From contig CP136064.1 in the NCBI GenBank assembly GCA_032622095.1, positions 255,975,863-256,039,862 on the forward strand: DNA of 64,000 nucleotides, read 5' to 3'. The position numbers and the translations under genes are program-made. Source of the DNA: Siphonodentalium dalli. Its lineage: Eukaryota > Mollusca > Scaphopoda > Gadilida > Siphonodentaliidae. The stretch's first letter is position 1, and every line of letters starts with the position of its first letter. Below the pieces are notes generated by a model. The model worked only from the letters and a program-made list of their open reading frames with translations. It had not been told where the DNA came from and did not search any database. Positions 53,151-63,580 of the stretch are shown piece by piece.

Positions 53151-53840
53151 CATCATTTAACTCCAAATTGACGAAGCCAATCAGGCGAAACTGCAACCCA
53201 AGTTGTATTTTTGTTTGGAACGTGTCCTTGACTGAACGTCTTTAATCAAGATTGACTGACTCCATTGCAGATTCCATTAAAACCCTCCCTCTGTGGAAAT
53301 CCTCCTTTATCCAGCTTAAGTCCTGTGAACCAACATCAACAGAAAGCCATCGCAATGATCTGTGAATATTTCTGTAAATTTGGACAGAGACTCTGTTTTC
53401 TCAGTTCGTTGTTTGATGAGGAATTATGGGAATTCAACGCAGTTCATTTTGGAATTAAGAGAAGTCAATAACCGTATCCCGGCAGCACGCAGACGGTTAT
53501 TTGCATACTATCTCCTTTCTTTTTGACATTTCTTAGTTTGTTTGGATTTCAAACATTCTTGGCTTGTTCTGGACTTCTTGCAAAGTTTGCGAAAATATTT
53601 GTGGCTTACGTAGCTTATTGAGCTTGCGAGTTGTTTTCATTCTTATGATCCTTGGCGGTTTTACCTCAAATATCTCATCTTCGAAGCTGTCTGCCAAGTC
53701 GCTCATCTTTGTTTAACATTCTACTGCCGATATCTTTACATATATAACTTTTCTGGCAGTCCTTCCCATGAGGAAAACACAGCAAGAGCTTTTATTTGGT
53801 CTTCCAATTCAGAATATGCGTGTAAAATTGCACCCATAGT
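53151..53840. other. Unassigned
   Basis: The ORF 53265-53471 follows CTCCATTGCAG, an acceptor-like string, but no domain is recognised and no matching donor stands out; not called as coding. Confidence 0.3.
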
Positions 53841-54240
53841 TTAACCCTTTACCCAACAAACCGGCCAAAACCGGCCAAATAAAGCTTCAACAGCCTAAAA
53901 TATCTTCGGTCTGTCTCAATAGAACCATACAAATATGGATATCATTGGAACCGGCTCCTTGACCACATTGTGATGGTTACAGTTATGCCCTGTGCCAATG
54001 CATTCTCTTATATATGCGAGTCGACCATAGGTCGCCTCGCATATATAAGAGAATGCATTGGCCTAAAAAAAATCTTTTTTGAACACTTTTTACCATTTTT
54101 TCTTACATTCTTTAACAATTTTATAATTTTTAATGTGTTAAGCCAATGCATTCTCTTATATATGCGAGGCGACCTATGGTCGACTCGCATATATAAGAGA
54201 ATGCATTGGCACAGGGCCGTTCTGTTGGGTAAAGGGTTAA
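53841..54240 (-). mobile_element. Family B element, reverse (B6)
   Basis: TTAA at 53841-53844 and 54237-54240 with perfect B termini. Doubled ACCGGCCAAA as in B4; hairpins at about 53993-54063 and 54143-54212. Confidence 0.94.
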
Positions 54241-54305
54241 TTGTAAGTTCTCCAAGTTCTGTTTTTCTCAAACAAAATGTCATTGTGGGATAGATCATAG
54301 ATCTA

Positions 54306-54518
54306 CAGTAATGCCCTAATTAATCGACTCTTTAACCACAGCAGAATTATGGGTAACTTTTCAGGATTTAGACGGAAATATGGCTTGTTGCCATTCATCG
54401 GAAAGCTCTCGGGGAGAGCTTTCCGATGAATGGCAACAAGCCATATTTCCGACTAAATCCTGAAAATTTACCCATAATTCTGCTGTGGTTAAGAGGTGGA
54501 TTACTTAGGGCATTACTG
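54306..54518. mobile_element. Family A palindrome, full (A24)
   Basis: 213 bp with TA on both sides (54304-54305, 54519-54520); centre CTCTCGGGGAGAG. The arms differ at several bases (GACTCTTTAACC against GGTTAAGAGGTGG). Confidence 0.93.
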
Positions 54519-54827
54519 TATGTATGTCAGTGCTGTATGTTACCATTTCTCAGATGCTTGTAGATGCTTATAATAATGACTGGAATCTGATAGTAATGGC
54601 CGGCTGACTTACTAAATGGCTACATCTGCTAGTTTGTTTATTAATCTTTCAATCTTATTGGGCAATTATCAGGCACATTATTTTGAAGTTGTTTAATAGT
54701 CTGCTTGCCAGAAGCTATGGGGCCAATTTATTCTGCTCTTGACATAGTTGTAAATCTGTTAACCTTCTGAAGGTAATGATAATTGATACTTCATGTCCAT
54801 CCTCACCTGTACATTATCAGACATGTA

Positions 54828-54932
54828 CAGAGCTTTCCGATGAATGGCAACAAGCCATATTTCCGACTAAATCCTGAAAAGTTACCCATAATTCTGCTGT
54901 GGTTAAGAGGTCGATTACTTAGGGCATTACTG
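54828..54932. mobile_element. Single-arm family A element with TA on both sides (A25)
   Basis: TA (54826-54827), CAGAGCTTTCCGATGAATGG through GGGCATTACTG, TA (54933-54934), 105 bp. The left end CAGAG lies at the palindrome centre. With A23 (opposite arm) it shows that either arm can occur alone between TA sites. Confidence 0.88.
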
Positions 54933-54957
54933 TATTCTTGGAAACCGATCAGAAACT

Positions 54958-55040
54958 TTAACCCTCTATTATAATAAATACTCATTGACGAGTAGTTCCC
55001 TTTATAGGAAATCTTCAAATAATAAGTTCAATAAACGAAC
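54958..55040 (+). mobile_element. Family F left-end fragment (F10)
   Basis: TTAACCCTCTATTATAATAA, TACTCATTGACGAGTAGTTC and AATAAGTTCAATAAACGAAC. The rest is missing. Confidence 0.75.
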
Positions 55041-55364
55041 ATTGATTTGTTTCTTATAATTTGTTATCAATTTGAAGTCATCCCAGTCTGAACTTTCGAT
55101 GTCGTGAGCAATCTTCGTACAAAATGGTTGCCTCCGAATTTCTATACATAAGGGGATATCATGAATTGTCTATACATAAGGGGATATAATATTTTTTACT
55201 TTGATTTTGCACATAGGTTTAAGGTGATCTTGAATAACAGGTTTCTATGGTAATCTGATGGAATCTAAGGGGTGCAAAAAATTGCACCCATAAAACAATT
55301 GTATGCAAAAAAATTGCCCTCCCGCAAAATGCCAGGTCTGATTTAAATACATATTATGGACATA
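55041..55364. other. Unassigned, short repeat
   Basis: CTATACATAAGGGGATAT occurs twice (about 55142 and 55169). Confidence 0.4.
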
Positions 55365-55528
55365 CGGTAATGCTCTAAATAATCGACTCCTTAACCACAG
55401 CAGAATTATGGGTAACTTTTCTCTGTGAGCTTTCCGATGAATGGCAACAAGCCATATTTCCAACTAAATCCTGAAAAGTTACCCATAATTCTGCTGTGGT
55501 TAAGGAGTCGATATTTAGAGCATTACTG
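55365..55528. mobile_element. Family A internal-deletion copy (A26)
   Basis: TA (55363-55364), CGGTAATGCTC; the left arm ends after GGGTAACTTTTC, then GTGAGCTTTCCGATG and the right arm to AGCATTACTG, TA. Confidence 0.88.
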
Positions 55529-55739
55529 TACTTCAAATTGATGGTATCCAAAGGCTATCCCTACTGGAATAGTGTTACAGCTATAAACTAAGATTATCAA
55601 ACATTCCAACCACATCGACTCAACCATCTCAGAGAACACATCATTTGAAATACGCACAAATGTAAATAGTTAGTACTTTATTCTGGTTTAGGAAATTTTT
55701 TAGCCAAGGCAAATTTCTGCTAATAAACAGGGCTGGGAT

Positions 55740-56200
55740 ATATATATTAGATAGGCACCGTAATGTTCAGAAATGTAGCAAGTTAGTTTATATAGATTGT
55801 GATAAATATATTAGATAGGCACCGCAATGTATCGAATTGCAGCAAGTTAGTTTATTTAGATTTTAAACTATATATATCAGATAGGCACCGTAATGAATAG
55901 AAATGTAGCAAGTCAGTTTATATATATTTGGGATAAAATATTAGATAGGCACCATAATGTATCAAAATGTAGCAAGTTAGTTTATTTAAATTGGAATAAA
56001 TATATATATCAGATAGGCACCGTAATGAATAGAAATGTAGCAAGTTAGTTTATATATATTTGGGATAAAATATTAGATAGGCACCATAATGTATCAAAAT
56101 GTAGCAAGTTAGTTTATTTAAATTGGAATAAATATATATATCAGATAGGCACCTTAATGTATAGAAATGTAGCAAGTTATTTAATATAGATTGGCATTTA
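55740..56200 (+). repeat. 64/68-bp tandem repeat with 132-bp higher order
   Basis: GATAGGCACC starts at 55750, 55814, 55880, 55944, 56012, 56076 and 56144, so spacings are 64, 66, 64, 68, 64 and 68. Alternate units share features (TTTGGGATAAAATATTAG against TAAATATATATATCAG), giving a two-unit repeat of about 132 bp in the later part. Confidence 0.9.
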
Positions 56201-57400
56201 TTGGCGATAGCTGCCTGTTGTCATGGTAGCTCTTCATTTGAATGTCTTTAGTTGGAATCAATAGAAATCGCTGCTTTATGCCCCGCCAAAGACTGAGATT
56301 ATAGCGACAAGGCTGCTTTAATGAGAACGCAAATCCAGGCCGAATCTACGTCTATCGATTCCATTATGTAACCCGACAAGTCATCAAATGTGTCTCTTGA
56401 TGTCCGCTCATAATGCTTGATTGACTGTGATGTACTATAATAAAACACTGTAGGAGTTTGTATAATAGCTGGTGTTAATGTCGTCTTAGGGTTCAAGGTC
56501 ATGGTTAGCGATTCAGAAGAAAGAAGGATGGTTTTTGCCCAAGTTCTTCGTTTCTGTAAATGATGAAGTGAAGCCTAGTTGTATGAAATATCTGGCTGTA
56601 AATAAAATATTGCCTTTATATGCACGCAGGGAAACAGGCAATTCACGCTGTGTTCTTGTATTATTGTCTCTAGAATGCTTTCACAGAATATATCAAACAC
56701 TATACACCTTTAGAAACTTGGTTTATTATCCTCTGCAAACAGTTTGGATGGTTGGGGGGGGGGGTGCATAAAAATTTGCTCTGTCTGTCTGAGTCTGTCC
56801 GTCCATTCATAACAACTTTGAAGCTCTATATCTCGGTCATTTTCAGTCAATTTTAATGCCCTTCAGTATGTTGTTGAGCCAACATGGGGGGATAGCTATT
56901 TACAAACAGCATGTTTTGTCCATTGATTTTGTCTACAGAGTTAAGACCTTATTGTGTAATGGGTCATCAGTGTAAAATGGATTTTTAAATTCTTCGGCAC
57001 TCCTACAGGCCACATCCCTCATCCGATCATCACCAAACTTCATATGGATCTTTGGAGAGGCCACCAGATGGGAGTCACACCCTGCTGTCCACATTAGTTG
57101 CAGGAATGTTTTGAAAAGTTACAGGCATCTTTAGGATCACCTACAGATGAGAGCTATTGAATTTGTACGATTATTGATGAAAAAATGGCCTCAAGACTAC
57201 ATCTTGTTCATATTTGCTGAAATAAGGGAAAAAACTCATCAATTTTGAGTTCTAAAAATAGTTTTTGATCATTCGTAGAGATTTGACTCTCCTGTGTTGA
57301 TTTAACATGAGTTATTGTGGCTCTCCTGCAGTTTTCAAACGGCCAGACCTGTTTAAATAAGATTTTCAATGATGGATAATATTAATTTTTACCTCTCTCA
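56201..57400. other. Unassigned 1.2-kb stretch
   Basis: A G run of 10 at about 56755, then TCTGTCTGTCTGAGTCTGTCC-like sequence. ORFs at 56299 (reverse) and 56535 have no recognisable domain. Confidence 0.35.
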
Positions 57401-57690
57401 GATTTTCTAAACTGGGCCTGTGCTTTTATACAAATCATATTTGCTATATCTTCACACACACGCACCTGTTCCTTACATACGAAGTTGATTTATTATCTTT
57501 GAATTGAGACTATCACCTTACCCAATCAAAAAAAAAAGGTGGAAACATTTTCAAAGATAAATAGTGTTAGTGTAAAGTAAACTAATTTCCTGGACAACAT
57601 CAGGTGGGAATTGGCTCCGAATGAGAAGTAACAATCTGCCACCCAGGTGGTCCATGTGTATATAATGGCTACACGGAAGCGTGATGACGT
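57400..57690 (+). repeat. Local duplication, unit 1 (pairs with 58020-58315)
   Basis: CCTGTTCCTTACATACGAAG, CTTTGAATTGAGAC, CCTTACCCAATCAAA, AGATAAATAGTGTTAGTGTA, TTCCTGGACAACATC and CTGCCACCCAGGTGGTCCAT recur in order. A third partial copy of the last block is at about 57748-57802. Confidence 0.87.
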
Positions 57691-58019
57691 TCATGTTTTC
57701 CATTCTAGAGTTATGCTCTGGAAATCTTGGTTTTGTGTCTCTCCAAGCAGAGAAGCAACAAGCTGCCACCCAGGTGGTCCATGAGTATATAATGGCTACA
57801 TGGATTCGCGGTAACATTCTCATTTTCCATATTGGAGTTATCCTGTTGTTTATCTGGAAATCTTGGGGGTATTATTTGTCTGTCCGCACAGTTATCTCAA
57901 CCATGGTTCATCGGATCTCGAGTTTAGTATGAAGGTTCACCATCAGGAGTGCCCATGATATTGTTTGCATTTTCCGTTTTAGAGTTAACCTTCTTTTGTT
58001 TTCCTAGAAATATTTGGCC

Positions 58020-58315
58020 CATCTCAGTTTTTTCAAACTGAGCCTGTTCGTTTATACTGATCATATTTGATACATCTGCTCACACACCTGTTCCTTACAT
58101 ACGAAGTCGATTGCATTGCATATCTTTGAATTGAGTCTTATCGCCTTACCCAATCAAAAGAAAAAAGATGGAAATATTTTCAAAGATAAATAGTGTTAGT
58201 GTAAAGTAAACTAATTTCCTGGACAACATCATGATCAGGTGGGAATTGGCTCTGATTGAGAAGCAACAAGCTGCCACCCAGGTGGTCCATGTGTATATAT
58301 TGGCTACATGGAAGC
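58020..58315 (+). repeat. Local duplication, unit 2 (pairs with 57400-57690)
   Basis: Near-identical blocks in the same order, ending at GGCTACATGGAAGC, shortly before D14. Confidence 0.87.
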
Positions 58316-58341
58316 AACCTGTTTATATTATGATGGGAGTG

Positions 58342-58794
58342 CAAGCCTTGAAATAGTGTGTCTGTCATTTTCAGAATGAGGTCCCCAGAGGGTGAATTTA
58401 GTGATGCTACCCCACAGAGCAGGCTTGCATCACTAAATTCACCCTCTGTGAACCTCATTCTTTATTAAAGGCCTCATCCTGTGGGAAGTATCTATATATA
58501 GTTTCAAATTAGCATTGTTTATTTACTTTTTCCCTTCTGTTCAGTTTCTATATCCTCTAATTAGCAGAAGATAAAATGAATAATTGAGGTGACTAATGGG
58601 TGAACATCACAAACATCAACTTGGGAACTTCAATCTGATCCTAGATCTCCCATAGCAGTTGAGGCCTAAGCAGAGTGAGGTTCCCAGAGGGTGAATTTGG
58701 TGATGCTAGCCTGCCATGAGGGATAGCGTCACTAAATTCACCCTCTGGGGACCTCATTCTTCAAATGTCAGACACCATAAAATTTGAAGGCTTG
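58342..58794 (-). mobile_element. Family D element, reverse (D14)
   Basis: CAAGCCTTGAAATAGTGTGTC to TTTGAAGGCTTG with both terminal hairpins and the core in reverse (TTAGCAGAAGATAAAAT, TTGAGGTGACTAATGGGTG). No exact 8-bp TSD (flanks GGGAGTG and GTGGGGT). Confidence 0.87.
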
Positions 58795-59016
58795 GTGGGG
58801 TATAACATTGATGCCAGTGTGAGTGCTCTCTAACCCTGAAGAGGAGATTATTACATTGCCCTTATTATGTGGATAATTAGAGTGTCTGGTGCAAGCAATT
58901 CATACCTGTATTATGTCATGTTATACCTTCAGGTAATCGAAAAACGATCTGGTTTAACCCTCTGAGATCTAAGCTTTCGTTTGGATAATTTGCCAAGATT
59001 TCTATCAGTTCAAGCT

Positions 59017-59215
59017 TTAATTTTTTTATGACTGGAGCTGTGCTGGTGCTGCATTAAAAATCCTGTGCCGGTGCATTATCTTTTATATCCAAGTCTCCCA
59101 TAGGGAGCCTCGCGTATATATGCGAGGCTCCCTATGGGTGACTCGCATATATGAGAGAATGCATTGGCACAGGGTTTTCTCACAATTTCAAGAAGCTCCA
59201 GCCATGGAAGGGTTA
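59017..59215 (-). mobile_element. Family E element (E10)
   Basis: TTAATTTTTTTATGACTGGA to CAGCCATGGAAGGGTTAA (TTAA 59017-59020 and 59212-59215). The two hairpins are fused around 59071-59171 with the spacer deleted. Confidence 0.85.
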
Positions 59216-59714
59216 AGCTTTACAGTATATGGCCTTCATTTTTCAATGTTTTAATTCTCCTGCATTTATTTATTTATTACCAAATTCCTAAGATCAAAAT
59301 ATCGGATAAATATTCAGTGTAATCATGTACAGGTTTTATGTATTGTAGAAAAAAGCACTGAACAATAAAGGCCATTTCGTGCTACTATTTATGTCTCACT
59401 TAAGAATTTGTTGCAACCACATGTGACATAAAAAGTTTTTTTTTTTTTATAAGTACTTAATATCATTTTTATGGCAAAACTAATGCTCTAATTTCCTAGT
59501 AATGTGACCCAGAAATTCATCAAAATATCGGATAAAAAATGGGGTGAAAATTCTACATATTTTCGGAGATAATATCATCTACCAAGGACTTCTAGCTTTC
59601 AAAAAAGCCTCAAGTTCTTATGTACTAAGCTGTGGAGGTCCATGCCTTCTAGACAAGACAGAATCTTGATTCATCATTGTCTGTTGCTAAAAAATACCAC
59701 AGGAATTTTTATGC
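59216..59714. other. No feature seen
   Basis: Unassigned; AAAATATCGGATAAA occurs twice (about 59297 and 59522). Confidence 0.3.
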
Positions 59715-59990
59715 AGTGTGTATGCACCCATTTGTTTTGTGATGGTGGTGGCTTTCATAGACGATATCACATAATTTTTTTATATAGTCTATGCACCCAT
59801 TTATAATGTCCGGGACTGAGGGTGGTCGTCTTTATAGACCTTATCACTGGAAATTATATCCAGTTTGTTTGCACCCATTTATAATGTCCCGGACTGAGGG
59901 TGGTCGTTGTCTTCATAGACGTTATCGCAGGAATTTTTATCCAGTATATGTGCACCCATATATTTTGTGAGGGTGGCAGGCACACAGTAG
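59700..59990 (+). repeat. About 80-bp tandem repeat, about 4 units
   Basis: GCACCCATTTATAATGTCC, GGACTGAGGGTGGTCG, ATAGAC-TTATC and a TTATATCCAGT-like string repeat head to tail with variation. Confidence 0.82.
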
Positions 59991-60289
59991 GCAACCACTG
60001 CTCCTATCTAAATTCATCTTGAAGCAAGGTTAAAATAACAGCATTACTATCCTAGTAATAAACACATGTGATATGATGGAAGCCAACTATATCTTGCAGG
60101 CCCTGTAACAATCAAGAAAAAACATAAAATGAACACACGTGTGTGTTAATATCTCACTGTGCTAATCTCTCCCTACAAGTGGTGTCAAAAATTAAGCCTT
60201 GTATTAAAAGTTTTATCTGCTCTTCAAACTCCCACTTGAATAAATTGTGATAAGTAGGTGAGTTTGCTTGTGAAGTTGAGTGAGAGAAG

Positions 60290-61823
60290 ATATAAGTAGT
60301 TAGTGTACTTTGAGCGATTAATATATAAGTATGCAGTGTACTTTGAGCGATGATATAAGTATGCAGTGTACTTTGAGTGATTATATAAGTATGCAGTGTA
60401 CTGTGAGTGATGATATTAGTATGCAGTGTACTGTGAGAGATGATATTAGTATGCAGTGTACTGTGAGTGATGATATAAGTATGTAGTGTACTGTGAGTGA
60501 TGATATAAGTATGTAGTGTACTGTGAGTGATGATATTAGTATGCAGTGTACTGTGAGTGATGATATAAGTATGCAGTGTACTGTGAGCGATGATATGAGT
60601 ATGCAGTGTACTGTTTGATAAGATATTAGTATGCAGTGTACTGTTTGATAAGATATTAGTATGCAGTGTACTGTTATGATAAGATATTAGTATGCAGTGT
60701 ACTGTTATGATAAGATATAAGTATGCATTGTACTGTTTGATCAGATATTAGTATGCAGTGTATGTTTGATCAGATATTAGTATGCAGTGTGCTGTTATGA
60801 TAAGATATTAGTATGCAGTGTACTGTTATGATAAGATATAAGTATGCAGTGTACTGTTTTGATAAGATATTAGTATGCAGTGTATGTTTGATAAGATATT
60901 AGTATGCAGTGTACTGTTATGATAAGATATTAGTAGGCAGTGTACTGTTTGATAAGATATTAGTATGCAGTGTACTGTTTGATAAGATATTAGTATGCAG
61001 TGTACTGTTATGATAAGATATTAGTATGCAGTGTATATGTTTGATAAGATATTAGTATGCAGTGTATGTTTGATAAGATATTAGTATGCAGTGTACTGTT
61101 ATGATAAGATATTAGTATGCAGTGTACTGTTATGATAAGATATTAGTAGGCAGTGTACTGTTTGATAAGATATTAGTATGCAGTGTACTGTTATGATAAG
61201 ATATTAGTAGGCAGTGTACTGTTTGATCAGATATTAGTATGCAGTGTACTGTTATAAGATATTAGTATGCAGTGTACTGTTATGATAAGATATTAGTAGG
61301 CAGTGTACTGTTATGATAAGATAGTAGTATGCAGTGTACTGTTATGATAAGATATTAGTATGCAGTGTACTGTTTGATAAGATATAAGTATGCAGTGTAC
61401 TGTTTGATAAGATATTAGTATGCAGTGTACTGTTTGATAAGATATTAGTATGCAGTGTATGTTTGATAAGATATTAGTATGCAGTGTACTGTTTGATAAG
61501 ATATAAGTATGCAGTGTACTGTTATGATAAGATATTAGTATGCAGTGTACAGTTTGATAAGATATTAGTATGCAGTGTACTGTTATGATAAGATATTAGT
61601 AGGCAGTGTACTGTTTTATAAGATATTAGTATGCAGTGTACTGTTTGATAAGATATTAGTATGCAGTGTACTGTTTTATAAGATATTAGTATGCAGTGTA
61701 CTGTTTGATAAGATATTAGTATGCAGTGTACTGTGAGCGATGATATGAGTATGCAGTGTACTGTTTGATAAGATATTATTATGCAGTGTACTGTTTGATA
61801 AGATATTAGTATGCAGTGTACTG
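60290..61823. repeat. 30-bp minisatellite, about 50 units
   Basis: AGTATGCAGTGTACTG recurs every 30-31 bp. Units at about 60290-60600 contain GTGAGTGATGATATAAGT; later units contain TTTGATAAGATATTAGT (30 bp) or TTATGATAAGATATTAGT (31 bp), mixed with occasional GTAGGCAG variants. An early-type unit (GTGAGCGATGATATGAGT) reappears at about 61733, near the far end. Confidence 0.95.
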
Positions 61824-63069
61824 CAGCTTGTGTGCATTTTTAAGTTCTTGTGATAATGGGTTTATTTTATATAATATATCATCTATGATGCAGTACACAA
61901 AGAACCTAGCAACAGGGAATATGTCCAGGTATAGCCTCACCCACACAACTCCCATATAGCTAGGTCCCTCCCTGAGCATACAAAATTGTAGATATTTTGT
62001 TCAATGATATAGTTTTGATCCACAATCAGACTGAAAATTGGAAATCTTTGGGTCAGAAATTACTAAATTTGAATTAAATTTCAATAAAAAAAGGTAATTA
62101 TTCTTACAACTTTCTGTGTTCAAATTTCCAACTGTCTATCTTTCGAACCTTTCACTGGAAAATTATTAAGTAGAGAGGGTTAATTAGACCCCCTAAGCCC
62201 AAAATGCTGATAAAAAATTGCCTTCATTTGAGAGAATATTTGAAGAAAAAAATCATGACCAGAGCTAAATTAGTAGTATGTACCAACATCACAGAGATGG
62301 CAATAGCACCCACCCTTTTAGTCCATTTTTAGAAATTGTCACATCAAAATTGGCTATTGCTCTGTGTTAGAAATTTCTTATAAGAGAAATGATTGTTTTT
62401 TTGTGAACATGAGAATATCTGATGCTTAATTAAAATGAATATCAAATGTAAAAGGACCCAAATAGAGCTGATCCATACTTGTTTTTGTGCTTTGAGAAAG
62501 TGAGAATATCTGGACAAAAATAACATCAAAGACCAATGGAGGCAAGATGTCATCTGATTCCTGTCAAAATATCTGATACAGTATCAACGCGGACATTTCC
62601 TGTGGAACAAAGGCATATGCTTCCGTTTCTATGGCCGCCTATAAATTGGCATGTGCTACCACAAATACTACACAAACACGAACATTAGGTCTCTATACTA
62701 AAGACATGTGTGTTATGAGTCAATCAGTGTTTTGGCTGGAAACTAATTACACATGACACCTAAGTTGAGATATTATTATAGAAGGTCATGGGAGTACATT
62801 TCTATTGGCTTTCATTTGGCTCAGTTCCCCTGCTAATAGTTTCAGTCTATGCCAATTACTCTCAAGATATGCCCCTTTATTATAACAATACAGTGTATTT
62901 CCGCATGTTCAATTTTCTTCTTATTACACACACCTTTAATTTCCTGACATTGTGAACTGAGTAAAACAACCTTGTGGGCTGGAGTAAGACCAACATTCCT
63001 GAGGCCTGATAAATTGTATTTTTCTTTTCTCTAACCTGACTAGATCATGCCATGAATACTCTATAGCTA
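61824..63069. other. Unassigned 1.2-kb stretch
   Basis: No repeat family or convincing ORF; reverse ORF 62344-62553 has no recognisable domain. Confidence 0.3.
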
Positions 63070-63238
63070 CATCAATGCCCTAAATAATCGACTCCTTAAC
63101 CACAGCAGAATTATAGTTAATTTTTCAGGATTTAGTCGGAAATATGGCTTGTTGCCATTCATGGGAAAGCTCTCAGTGAGAGAAATCTTGAAAAATTACC
63201 CATAATTCTGTAGGATTCGATTATTTAGGGCATTACTG
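63070..63238. mobile_element. Family A deletion copy (A27)
   Basis: TA then CATCAATGCCC; full left arm; CTCAGTGAGAG, then most of the right arm deleted to AAATCTTGAAAAATTACC; TTAGGGCATTACTG, TA. Confidence 0.87.
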
Positions 63239-63269
63239 TAAATGGACATAGAGATCATATTCCACCAGT

Positions 63270-63580
63270 ACAACTCCTGGGAACTTTATAACATTTAACA
63301 AACATGGCAGGGAATATATTTTGTTATTAATACTTGTTCCTCTACTTCACATTAGGCGGTGGTAACAGCTCGAGATACAGTAATGCCCTAAGTAATCGAC
63401 CTCTTAACCACAGCAGAATTATGGGTAACTTTTCAGGATTTAGTCGGAAATATGGCTTGTTGCCATTCGTCGGAAAGCTCTCGGGGAGAGCATTACTGTA
63501 GCATGTTTTTTGTGACGTTTGTTAGCTGATCTTGTAATAAACATTGAATTAATTACTTGGGATAATTTCCATGATTGTAA
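63270..63580 (+). repeat. Dispersed duplication, copy 2 (pairs with 42555-42710)
   Basis: GAACTTTATAACATTTAACA, CTACTTCACATTAGG, CAGCTCGAGATA, then after A28 TTTTTTGTGACG and TTTCCATGATTGTAAG. The copy at 42.6 kb lacks A28 and so gives the empty site. Confidence 0.7.
63378..63498. mobile_element. Family A left arm plus right tip (A28)
   Basis: TA (63376-63377), CAGTAATGCCC through GGAAAGCTCTCGGGGAGAG, then directly CATTACTG and TA. 121 bp, with nearly the whole right arm deleted. Confidence 0.88.

Noticed and set aside
53265-53471. Possible internal exon after an acceptor-like CTCCATTGCAG
   Set aside because: No donor, no polypyrimidine tract of quality and no recognisable protein family.
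4409-54298. A recurring peptide (RVDHRSPRIYKRMHW, CILLYMRGDLWSTRIYKRMHW) in many ORFs that looks like a conserved small-protein family
   Set aside because: Every instance is a translation of the B/C/E hairpin. It occurs on both strands because the hairpin is self-complementary, and it lacks independent coding signs.
1371-55018. A recurring peptide MGNFSGFSRKYGLLPFIGK in over a dozen ORFs
   Set aside because: It is the translation of one family A arm, open by chance on either strand.
11293-58458. A recurring peptide MRSPEGEFSDA...LNSPSGDLIL
   Set aside because: Translation of the family D terminal hairpin; the two halves are complementary reads of the same stem.
60290-61823. CRISPR-like array (30-bp periodicity)
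   Set aside because: The whole unit repeats, including the supposed spacers; it is a minisatellite.
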